Shown here in pieces: positions 1-6,018 of a DNA stretch of 7,593 bases. The notes under the pieces are model-generated. The model ran no database searches and was not told the DNA's origin. It worked only from the letters and a program-made list of their open reading frames with translations. Where the stretch lies: positions 1-7,593 of the forward strand of contig JAIELR010000093.1 of NCBI GenBank assembly GCA_019752835.1. Reading direction: 5' to 3'. The stretch is from Gammaproteobacteria bacterium. GTDB taxonomy: Bacteria; Pseudomonadota; Gammaproteobacteria; UBA1113. Position 1 is the stretch's first letter, and each line of letters opens with the position of its first letter. The position numbers were made by a program, and so were the translations under genes.

Positions 1-155
1 CCGACGCGAACAGCAAAAAGCAACAAACAGGACAAAATCAATGCCCCGCACATAATGCCTATCGTCGTTGGCATTTTAAGCCAGCGATGATTAATATACG
101 CCAGACTAACAGCTAGTGTCAGAATGAGCGCAAAGACATTATAAAATGAGATCAT
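1..155 (-). CDS. Na+/H+ antiporter, CPA1-like, N-terminal fragment (runs off left edge)
   Basis: Reading the minus strand from the ATG at 155 gives 51 open codons to the window edge, with no stop. The product begins MISFYNVFALILTLAVSLAY, then continues with INHRWLKMPTTIGIM and a second hydrophobic run. An N-terminal membrane helix followed by a short N-H-R-x-L-K-x-P-T-x-I-G turn and another helix is typical of CPA1 family cation:proton antiporters of the inner membrane, which exchange Na+ (or K+) for H+. The start lies 3 bases after the putA stop codon, and a weak GGGTGA ribosome site lies inside the last putA codons, so translation is probably coupled to putA in one transcript. The ion-binding core is outside the window, so ion specificity cannot be judged. 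Another multi-helix transporter is possible but less likely. Confidence 0.72.
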   Translation of the reverse strand, partial: MISFYNVFALILTLAVSLAYINHRWLKMPTTIGIMCGALILSCLLLFAVRV

Positions 156-158
156 ATT

Positions 159-3100
159 TTATTCACCCAACGACATCAACGACGCATTACCCCCCGCCGC
201 CGTAGTATTAATTGTCATCACTCGTTCGGTGCATAAACGGAGCAAATAATGAGGCCCGCCCGCTTTGGGTCCCGTACCTGATAAGCCCTCACCCCCGAAG
301 GGTTGCACACCGACCACGGCCCCTGTCATTCCCCGATTCACATAGGTATTTCCGACCTGTGTTCGTTGATGAATATATTGCTGGGTTTCTTCAATACGAG
401 TATGGATGCCCAAGGTCAAACCATAACCCGTTTCATTGATCGCTGCAATCACCTCATCCAATGCACTCGCTTTATAGCGAATAATATGTAAAAACGGACC
501 AAATACTTCACCCTCTAATAAGCTCAATGAAGGGATCTCGACAGCACAAGGCGCAAAATAATGCCCCTCTGCCCTCAGCGCTGGCTCAAGAGCAACTTGA
601 TAAATAAGTTGACCTTTTTCCTGTATTTTTTTCAGGTGTGATTCCAGCATCGCTAACGCGTCTTGATCGATGACCGGACCAATATCGGTTGCTAACAACC
701 CCGGATCGCCCAAGCTTAACAAGGCCATCGCGCCCTTTAACATCTCGATAACTCTATCCGCGATATCTTCTTGCAAGAACAGAACACGCAGCGCGGAGCA
801 ACGCTGACCTGCGCTGCCAAATGCCGATAACAAAACATCCGCAACAACTTGCTCAGCCAATGCTGATGAATCAACGATCATCACATTTTGACCGCCTGTC
901 TCTGCAATCAGTGGCACGATAGGGCCTGAACGCTGAGCCAGTGCTTGATTGATAAACCGTGCCGTACTAGTTGAGCCTGTAAACATAATGCCATTAACCC
1001 GTATATCGTTGACCAATGCAGCGCCCACTACCTCGCCTCGGCCCGGTAATAGATGTAAAACATCCACCGGAATGCCCGCTTGATGCAATAGCTGCACGGC
1101 ATAACTGGCAATTAACGGCGTTTGTTCTGCGGGTTTGGCTACCACACAATTACCCGCTGCTAATGCTGCCGTCACTTGCCCCATAAAAATGGCCAACGGA
1201 AAGTTCCAAGGACTAATACACGCAATAACACCGCGCCCATGTAATTCTAAATGATTGCTCTCGCCAGTTGGGCCCTTTAATTCTAAAGGAGTGTCAAAAT
1301 GCTCACGCGCTTGCACGGCATAATAGCGACAAAAATCTACGGCTTCGCGCACTTCTGCCATAGCATCATTGATTGTTTTCCCGGCTTCACGTATCGCCAG
1401 TGCCATAAAAAATGAAGATTGTGTCTCCAATAAATCAGCAGCCTTATCAAGGTAGGCAGCTCTTTCAACTGCTGGAGTTTGATCCCAGCGCAATGCGGCA
1501 TTTTTAGCCGAGATTAAAGCCTGCTCAATATGTTGAGTCTCTGCTAGCACAACGGTACCGACGATAGTTGATTGATGACTGGGCTCCATCACCGGTTGTT
1601 TTTCACCTGTCACCAAATTGCCATTGATAATAGGGCCACCGTGCCAAGGCAATTGGGATGCAGCATCCAAGGCTTTTTGTAAGGCTATTAACGTTTCATT
1701 GTCTGTCATATCTAATCCTCGAGAATTTTTGCGTTGATGACCATAGAGATCAATCGGTAATGGAATGCCTGGATGCGGCGTAACCCCCTGCTCTTTTAAT
1801 TTCGCACAGGGATCAGCAACCAACTGCTCTATCGGCTCTTTTTCATCTACAATACGGTTTACAAAAGAGGTATTCGCACCATTTTCCAACAAGCGCCTCA
1901 CTAAGTAAGCTAGTAAGTTTTCTTGAGTGCCTACGGGGGCATAAATGCGACATGGTACAGCATTGGTTTTGGCATCAACAATTTCATCATAAAGGGTTTG
2001 GCCCATACCATGCAGACATTGAAATTCATACGGCTCGGAATGATCTTTCATCAATTGCATAATGGCTGCGACAGTATAGGCATTATGGGTGGCAAATTGT
2101 GGATAGAATAAGGTACCGTAATTGATAATTTTTTTGGCGCACGCAAGGTAGGAAACATCGGTGGCGGTTTTACGGGTAAAAACAGGATATCCAGCCAGGC
2201 CTTTTTCTTGCGATAATTTAATTTCCGCATCCCAATAAGCCCCCTTCACCAAACGCAGCATAATCCGATGATTGGTCCGCTTGGCCAAATCAGCCAGCCA
2301 ATCGATCACCCAAAAGGCACGTTTTTGATAGGCCTGCAAGGCAAGACCAAAGCCTTGCCATCCGTCCAATGCCGAATTAGTGAGGGTAACCTCGATCAAA
2401 TCCAACGAGAGATCGAGACGTTCGGCCTCTTCGGCATCTATGGTAAAACCGATGTCATATTGTTTGGCCAAGGTAGCCAGCTGCAAAACCTTGGGAGCCA
2501 AATGCAGCATGACATCCGCTTTTTTTGCATATTCATAACGTGGATAAAGGGCTGATAACTTAATCGAAATTCCCGGACTTGCCAAAGGCCCCCGCCCGCC
2601 ACTGTCTTGACCTATCGCATGAATAGCCTGCTCATAAGACTGGAAATAACCGTCAGCATCTTCGTCCGTACGAGCGGCCTCACCTAACATGTCATAGGAG
2701 TAACGATAACCCTTAGCCTCACTTGTTTTGGCCCGTTTTATCGCGCTCTCGATGGTACTGCCCATCACAAATTGTTTGCCCATAATTTGCATGGCATAAC
2801 CTACGGCTTGCCGGATAAAAGGCTCGCCCGAGCGCAGGGCTAGTTTCTTTAAAACCCCCGAAAAATGATTATTACTGGCTTCGCCCCAATTGTAGAGCGT
2901 ACCCGTCAGCATGAGCCCCCAAGTTGCGGCATTCACAAACAAGGAGTGGCTTTGGCCCGCGTGACTTTGCCATTGTGCCGTGCCTAATTTATCGCGAATA
3001 AGCTTATCTCGTGTGGCATTATCGGGGATGCGCAATAAAGCCTCCGCCAAGCACATCAAGGCAATGCCCTCTTCACTGGAAAGGGAATATTGATGCATAA

Positions 3101-3311
3101 ATGCATCAATACCCCCGACGCTGAATCGTTTGTCGCGGACAGTTTTGACAAACTCCGCCGCCATAGCTTGTATAGCCTCAATATCCGTTGCGGAAAAACA
3201 GGCGTAATTCAATAAGATAGCCAGGCATACCGTCTCATCTTGGCGATAAGCCTGGGTTATTTTTTCACGCAACATAGGCTGAGGAGAGAGCGCTTGATCA
3301 GTTAAAAACAT
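159..3311 (-). CDS. putA: Bifunctional proline dehydrogenase / L-glutamate gamma-semialdehyde dehydrogenase PutA
   Basis: PutA oxidises proline to glutamate in two steps. An FAD-dependent proline dehydrogenase makes pyrroline-5-carboxylate, and an NAD+-dependent aldehyde dehydrogenase oxidises the hydrolysed semialdehyde. Numbering is from the chosen start (1050 residues). A helical domain comes first. The dehydrogenase barrel has GISIKLSALYPRYE, LVKGAYWD (354-361, Lys356), the Asp385 region TRKTATDVSYL, ATHNAYT, and YAPVGTQENLLAYLVRRL (457-474) with the substrate-binding pair Arg472/Arg473. The aldehyde dehydrogenase half has SPWNFPLAIF (Asn703), FTGSTSTA, general base Glu804 in AETGGQN, catalytic Cys838 in GQRCSALR, and a QPFGGEGLSGTGPKAGG tail. 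The protein is shorter than E. coli PutA (about 1320) and lacks the N-terminal ribbon-helix-helix domain, so it should not repress its own gene. The frame is open to 3449, but the extra 46 codons look non-coding and overlap the promoter, so I chose the ATG at 3311. No clear ribosome site precedes it. Confidence 0.95.
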   Translation of the reverse strand: MFLTDQALSPQPMLREKITQAYRQDETVCLAILLNYACFSATDIEAIQAMAAEFVKTVRDKRFSVGGIDAFMHQYSLSSEEGIALMCLAEALLRIPDNATRDKLIRDKLGTAQWQSHAGQSHSLFVNAATWGLMLTGTLYNWGEASNNHFSGVLKKLALRSGEPFIRQAVGYAMQIMGKQFVMGSTIESAIKRAKTSEAKGYRYSYDMLGEAARTDEDADGYFQSYEQAIHAIGQDSGGRGPLASPGISIKLSALYPRYEYAKKADVMLHLAPKVLQLATLAKQYDIGFTIDAEEAERLDLSLDLIEVTLTNSALDGWQGFGLALQAYQKRAFWVIDWLADLAKRTNHRIMLRLVKGAYWDAEIKLSQEKGLAGYPVFTRKTATDVSYLACAKKIINYGTLFYPQFATHNAYTVAAIMQLMKDHSEPYEFQCLHGMGQTLYDEIVDAKTNAVPCRIYAPVGTQENLLAYLVRRLLENGANTSFVNRIVDEKEPIEQLVADPCAKLKEQGVTPHPGIPLPIDLYGHQRKNSRGLDMTDNETLIALQKALDAASQLPWHGGPIINGNLVTGEKQPVMEPSHQSTIVGTVVLAETQHIEQALISAKNAALRWDQTPAVERAAYLDKAADLLETQSSFFMALAIREAGKTINDAMAEVREAVDFCRYYAVQAREHFDTPLELKGPTGESNHLELHGRGVIACISPWNFPLAIFMGQVTAALAAGNCVVAKPAEQTPLIASYAVQLLHQAGIPVDVLHLLPGRGEVVGAALVNDIRVNGIMFTGSTSTARFINQALAQRSGPIVPLIAETGGQNVMIVDSSALAEQVVADVLLSAFGSAGQRCSALRVLFLQEDIADRVIEMLKGAMALLSLGDPGLLATDIGPVIDQDALAMLESHLKKIQEKGQLIYQVALEPALRAEGHYFAPCAVEIPSLSLLEGEVFGPFLHIIRYKASALDEVIAAINETGYGLTLGIHTRIEETQQYIHQRTQVGNTYVNRGMTGAVVGVQPFGGEGLSGTGPKAGGPHYLLRLCTERVMTINTTAAGGNASLMSLGE

Positions 3312-3345
3312 ATGTATGACTTTTTGTTGTATAAAAGGATGTATT

Positions 3346-3374
3346 ATTATAACCTTGGTATGAAATAATTGCGA
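3346..3374 (-). promoter_or_regulatory. Probable sigma-70 promoter of putA
   Basis: On the minus strand a perfect TATAAT -10 box (3346-3351) lies 17 bases from a weak -35 box, TCGCAA (3369-3374, three of six consensus bases). Transcription would start near 3339, giving a leader of roughly 28 bases before the putA ATG at 3311. This position supports the shorter putA start over the upstream in-frame ATG at 3449. The weak -35 box would fit a promoter that needs an activator, which is inference. Confidence 0.5.
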
Positions 3375-3429
3375 GCACGCAAAAAGAGTCTCGTGGAGTT
3401 GTTTTTTATTTAGCCACAGGGTAAAATGT

Positions 3430-3456
3430 TTGCAATGAGAATTCCTCATTGATAAA
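3430..3456 (+). promoter_or_regulatory. Tentative promoter of the 3489 gene
   Basis: TTGCAA (3430-3435) resembles a -35 box. GATAAA (3451-3456, four of six consensus bases) could be the -10 box at a short 15-base spacing, or TAAATA (3453-3458) at 17 bases. Neither is strong. It is placed correctly for the plus-strand gene, and a palindrome lies across its spacer. Confidence 0.25.
3433..3451. promoter_or_regulatory. Operator-like palindrome between putA and the divergent gene
   Basis: CAATGAG (3433-3439) and CTCATTG (3445-3451) are exact reverse complements around the centre AATTC, giving a 19-bp dyad. It lies between the divergent putA and 3489 genes, inside the spacer of the tentative plus-strand promoter and about 80 bases upstream of the putA -10 box. 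Size and symmetry fit binding of a dimeric repressor or activator. The regulator is not identifiable from the window. It could also be a chance dyad in AT-rich DNA. Confidence 0.4.
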
Positions 3457-3488
3457 TAAAAAAGTCAAAACTAGAGAGGTCGCTAATA

Positions 3489-4259
3489 ATGCCTGTAGAA
3501 GAAAATCATGAAGAAGTTGTTGTAGTGGTAGAATCAGAAGAAACCAAATTTAAGCGGTATATGGCAAACTACCGAGCCCAATCGCAACAACCCCAGCAAG
3601 ACCTCTATGCGACCACGCTCAAAGAGTACCTGGAAAGAATAGAAACATTTTTAGGCTATGTAAGCGATAAGCGTATTTTGACCCGCATCGAAAAAGAGAA
3701 AATGTATGCGGCATTGAATAAACCTATTGAAATATTGATAAACTTTCAAGTAGAAATGCTAACAGGCCATGCAGATATAGACGCCTTTTCAGCAGAACTT
3801 GAAAGAGTATCTCTGGAAAGCGCCATGACATCTAAAGAAATATTCAGCACCGCTGCCAAAAGAGACTTAGATGAATCGTCGGATTGCGCGTTTTGTTTGT
3901 CAGCAATTCCAATGCTAATTGCTCCCATTGTTGCGGCTCCACTCATATTCACTTGGCTTGCTTTGGCATCTTTAGCCATTTTGCCCGTTATTGCTACAGT
4001 GGCTTTTACTGCCGGAATAGCATGTTTGTTAGGTCTAGGGGTAATTTTCCCTATAGTCGCTGGATGTGTTTTAACTGGTGTAGTCGCTTCTGAGAAAAGC
4101 GAGTCTTTTTTTGAGAAGAAGAAAATAGATAAGAAAATAGATACTCTCTTTAATTTCTTTAAGAAAGATAATGATAAAAAAGATACCAAAAACAAATTTG
4201 AAGACAAACCAGGCATTGAACTCCAAGCTGTCACCAGTTCTTCAGTAACCTGCCCATAA
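3489..4259 (+). CDS. Unrecognised 256-residue membrane protein with basic C-terminal region
   Basis: I do not recognise this protein. The start is well supported by a GAGAGGT ribosome site at 3474-3480, eight bases before the ATG. The N-terminus is acidic, with a run of five valines flanked by glutamates (residues 8-18). Residues about 40-125 are charged and probably helical. Residues 133-200 carry no charged side chain and could form two or three membrane helices. A basic stretch, roughly 209-240, is rich in KK and DKK pairs, and the tail ends in SSSVTCP. There is no signal peptide at the N-terminus. Soluble N-terminal half, central hairpin-like membrane block and charged tail resemble some Legionella/Coxiella secreted effectors, but no effector domain or clear secretion signal is visible, so this is only a possibility. 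It diverges from putA and converges on the ATPase gene. Its stop codon lies inside the left repeat copy. Confidence 0.8.
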   Translation: MPVEENHEEVVVVVESEETKFKRYMANYRAQSQQPQQDLYATTLKEYLERIETFLGYVSDKRILTRIEKEKMYAALNKPIEILINFQVEMLTGHADIDAFSAELERVSLESAMTSKEIFSTAAKRDLDESSDCAFCLSAIPMLIAPIVAAPLIFTWLALASLAILPVIATVAFTAGIACLLGLGVIFPIVAGCVLTGVVASEKSESFFEKKKIDKKIDTLFNFFKKDNDKKDTKNKFEDKPGIELQAVTSSSVTCP

Positions 4260-4339
4260 AATTGAAATTTAGATAAAATAACAGCACAATTTAGTCACTA
4301 TGACTTATAGGGTTGTGCTGCTTTCACTGTGAAGGCCGT
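4256..4339 (+). repeat. Direct repeat, left copy, with two overlapping hairpins
   Basis: This 84-base segment matches 5902-5982 in the same orientation at 72 of 80 ungapped positions, with one 1-base and one 4-base indel. Hairpin 1 pairs CAGCACAA (4282-4289) with TTGTGCTG (4313-4320), and inside it AGTCA (4293-4297) pairs with TGACT (4301-4305). Hairpin 2 pairs GCTGCTTTCAC (4317-4327) with GTGAAGGCCGT (4329-4339), with two wobbles and one mismatch. The two hairpins share bases 4317-4320. The left end overlaps the stop codon of the 3489 gene. There is no T-run after the hairpins on the plus strand, so this is not a classic terminator for that gene. On the minus strand, hairpin 1 is followed by TTATTTTAT, which could act as a weak one. 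Confidence 0.88.
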
Positions 4340-4350
4340 GGTCTGTAATT

Positions 4351-4395
4351 GAAAAAACCTCTAGTATGCCGATAGTTATACGACATACTGGAGGT
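4351..4395 (-). terminator. Rho-independent terminator of the ATPase gene
   Basis: On the minus strand, ACCTCCAGTATG (4395-4384) pairs with CATACTAGAGGT (4368-4357) over 12 positions, all Watson-Crick except one wobble, around a 15-base loop. A run of six T residues follows directly (4357-4352). This is the standard layout of an intrinsic terminator. It lies about 70 bases past the ATPase stop codon and points away from it. On the plus strand no T-run follows, so it is unlikely to stop transcription of the 3489 gene. Confidence 0.8.
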
Positions 4396-4467
4396 AATAA
4401 AGAATAATTATTGTATAGCCAAAGTTACAAACGGGTAAATAAGTATAAACGATTTTTATGAGTTGTC

Positions 4468-5793
4468 TCAAAAAGACTGTAAATCAAACAAAAATCGCCA
4501 GGCTGGAACGACATCAATACTCCCACTTTCAACGTTAATGACCGTATCATCATTGCGAGTAACAATAATGCTTGATTGAATATTTAGCTCACTCATCGCC
4601 TCATTTAAAGCAGTAATCTCACGTTTTCGAGTAAGTTCCTCCGCTATCGATTCGCAGACTTGAATAAGGATTGTGGAGTGATCATTCTTTTTTACAATAA
4701 AATCAATTTCGCGGCCGTTCTTAGTTTTATAATAATAGATTTTTTTAAATAATCTTCGCAAAGCAATAAATACCAAGTTCTCCAACAAATGTCCTGAATT
4801 AATAAGAATTCCCGAAGCAATTGAAACCACTAAGGCATGATCAATGCAATAAATTTTTTTAGGATTAGCGTTTGAGCGAGACAATGAAGCATCAAATAAT
4901 CGAACTGTAAAGAAGAAATAAGCATCTTCCAACCAGACTAAATATTCCGATATTGCCGATTTAGAAAGCTTGTGACCTAACGATTTCAAATAACCGGTTA
5001 AATTATTGATTGAATAAAGTGAGGCAACGTTATTGATAAGCCAATGCGCTAAGTCAATTAATGCTTTAGGGTGCGCTATATCATGACGCTCTACTAAATC
5101 ACGAAATAAAATAGTATTAAAATACTCTTGATGTATTTTTATCCATATCATTTTATCCAGACTAGCGACTTCCGGGAATCCACCCCTATCCCAATAGTCA
5201 TCAAATCCGTTACGAACTACTAATTGTTTTTTCGTTGAAAGCGGTGCGTTATATTCAATATTTAAATAATCTAAAAATTCTTGAAAAGAGAAAGGGAAAA
5301 TTTCCCAGGACAGCGCGCGACCCCGCATTTGTGTCGCAATTTCTGTCGAAAGCATACGTGCGGAGGAACCTGTAATATATACTTCGCAGTTTTCCGTTCT
5401 CATTAAACGCTCAACAAACGGCTCCCAACCTAATATCATTTGAATTTCATCAAAAAAGAAAAAAACTTTTTCGTTATTTTTTTTTTCAGGGTACAAAGAA
5501 TAATAAGCTTCTAGGATATTATCTAACCCCCACTCTGCCAAACTGTAAAGACGATCATCAAAAAAATTAAGGTGAACTATATTTTGTAGAGACACTCCGT
5601 TTTCTAATAATTTTTGCATGATTTGGCACATGAAGGTTGATTTGCCGCTTCGGCGGACACCAATGCAAACCTTAGCCTTGCCATGTACTGTCTTAATTTT
5701 TAAACATCTTGCCGTACCTCCATTAAGGGGCAACTCCTGAAAATCAAGAATGATAGATTGAATGATCCTTACCAGTGACGTATTGTGGGGCAT
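4468..5793 (-). CDS. AAA-type ATPase with DUF4143-like C-terminal domain
   Basis: Length is 441 residues from the chosen ATG. The Walker A loop is GVRRSGKST (45-53), the Walker B strand is VFFFFDEIQ (110-118), the sensor strand ends in ITGSSARML (about 140-147), and an R-G-R arginine motif (157-159) is followed by FPFSFQEF (166-173). These motifs in this order define the family of single-protein bacterial and archaeal ATPases that end in DUF4143. The C-terminus has GREIDFIVKK (361-370) followed by LIQVCES, the nuclease-fold-like segment of that domain; the lysine expected in the usual E-V-K motif is replaced, as in the QVC variants. The cellular role of the family is poorly defined, and I assign none here. 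The frame is open to a GTG at 5871, but the ATG at 5793 has an AGAGAG ribosome site. Sampled lines are 23-42% GC, against about 50% for a sampled putA line, suggesting transfer. Near-identical direct repeats flank it. Confidence 0.9.
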   Translation of the reverse strand: MPHNTSLVRIIQSIILDFQELPLNGGTARCLKIKTVHGKAKVCIGVRRSGKSTFMCQIMQKLLENGVSLQNIVHLNFFDDRLYSLAEWGLDNILEAYYSLYPEKKNNEKVFFFFDEIQMILGWEPFVERLMRTENCEVYITGSSARMLSTEIATQMRGRALSWEIFPFSFQEFLDYLNIEYNAPLSTKKQLVVRNGFDDYWDRGGFPEVASLDKMIWIKIHQEYFNTILFRDLVERHDIAHPKALIDLAHWLINNVASLYSINNLTGYLKSLGHKLSKSAISEYLVWLEDAYFFFTVRLFDASLSRSNANPKKIYCIDHALVVSIASGILINSGHLLENLVFIALRRLFKKIYYYKTKNGREIDFIVKKNDHSTILIQVCESIAEELTRKREITALNEAMSELNIQSSIIVTRNDDTVINVESGSIDVVPAWRFLFDLQSF

Positions 5794-5797
5794 GATG

Positions 5798-5805
5798 CTC
5801 TCTTT
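5798..5805 (-). promoter_or_regulatory. Ribosome binding site fixing the ATPase start
   Basis: AAAGAGAG on the minus strand lies four bases before the ATG at 5793. The alternative GTG start at 5871 has only GGAA directly against it and would begin inside a strong inverted repeat. The shorter protein is therefore preferred. Confidence 0.6.
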
Positions 5806-5820
5806 ATAAAACACCTTAAC

Positions 5821-5877
5821 TGGTAATAAATATAACCGATTTCTTCCGAAAGTGGTAGTTTTTATTACCACTTCCGG
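5821..5877 (-). promoter_or_regulatory. Competing inverted repeats in the ATPase leader
   Basis: CCGAAAGTGGTA (5846-5857) and TACCACTTCCGG (5866-5877) form 12-base arms with one mismatch around an 8-base loop. Separately, TGGTAATAAA (5821-5830) is the exact reverse complement of TTTATTACCA (5861-5870). The 5861-5877 segment therefore has two mutually exclusive partners. This lies 28-84 bases upstream of the ATPase ATG. It could be a leader RNA switch or an operator region. No T-run follows either hairpin on the minus strand, so a simple attenuator is not supported, and I found no convincing promoter hexamers here. Confidence 0.5.
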
Positions 5878-5898
5878 TAAATGTCATAAACAGCTACA

Positions 5899-5926
5899 TT
5901 GATAAAACTTGAAGTTTAGATGAAAT
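5899..5926 (+). promoter_or_regulatory. Weak candidate promoter of pepN
   Basis: TTGATA (5899-5904, five of six consensus bases) and TGAAAT (5921-5926, four of six) are 16 bases apart. Transcription would start near 5933, within the first arm of the repeat hairpin, which argues for caution. No better pair was found between 5877 and 6018. Confidence 0.22.
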
Positions 5927-5982
5927 AACAGCACAATCTAGTCATTATGACTTGGTTGTGCTGCTTTCACAGTGAAAGCAGC
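5902..5982 (+). repeat. Direct repeat, right copy, with two overlapping hairpins
   Basis: This is the second copy of the element at 4256-4339, in the same orientation, between the ATPase start and pepN. Hairpin 1 pairs CAGCACAA (5929-5936) with TTGTGCTG (5956-5963) and, inside it, AGTCAT (5940-5945) with ATGACT (5947-5952), leaving a one-base tip as drawn. Hairpin 2 is a perfect dyad of GCTGCTTTCAC (5960-5970) and GTGAAAGCAGC (5972-5982) around a single A. Bases 5960-5963 belong to both, so the two cannot form completely at once. If pepN is transcribed through this region, the element would sit in its 5' leader, ending 36 bases before the start codon. Confidence 0.88.
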
Positions 5983-6018
5983 CATTTGCACATTAGTGGT
6001 TTTTAAGGTGAATTGTCC

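Noticed and set aside
212..491. Two overlapping plus-strand frames antisense to the putA C-terminus
   Set aside because: They overlap the conserved aldehyde dehydrogenase coding region on the other strand, and neither product is recognisable.
1923..2555. Plus-strand open frames inside putA (1923-2111 and 2268-2555)
   Set aside because: They are antisense to conserved proline dehydrogenase coding sequence and have no recognisable product; treated as shadows.
3746..4234. Open frame of 162 codons on the minus strand opposite the 3489 gene
   Set aside because: It lies entirely within a plus-strand gene that has a good ribosome site and a coherent membrane protein composition. Its own Ser/Phe/Leu-rich start is the mirror of the Lys/Glu-rich tail.
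4256..4339. Integron attC site
   Set aside because: The imperfect palindrome and size are suggestive, but the expected core sites (RYYYAAC and GTTRRRY) are not at its ends, and the enclosed gene points against the usual cassette orientation. There is no integrase in view.
4450..4497. Inverted repeat CGATTTTT / AAAAATCG around the ATPase stop codon
   Set aside because: Arms are only 8 bases, mostly A/T, and 32 bases apart. A much better terminator lies at 4351-4395, so this is probably chance.
4256..5982. Transposon with terminal inverted repeats
   Set aside because: The flanking copies are direct, not inverted, no transposase is encoded between them, and no short target duplication could be identified outside them.
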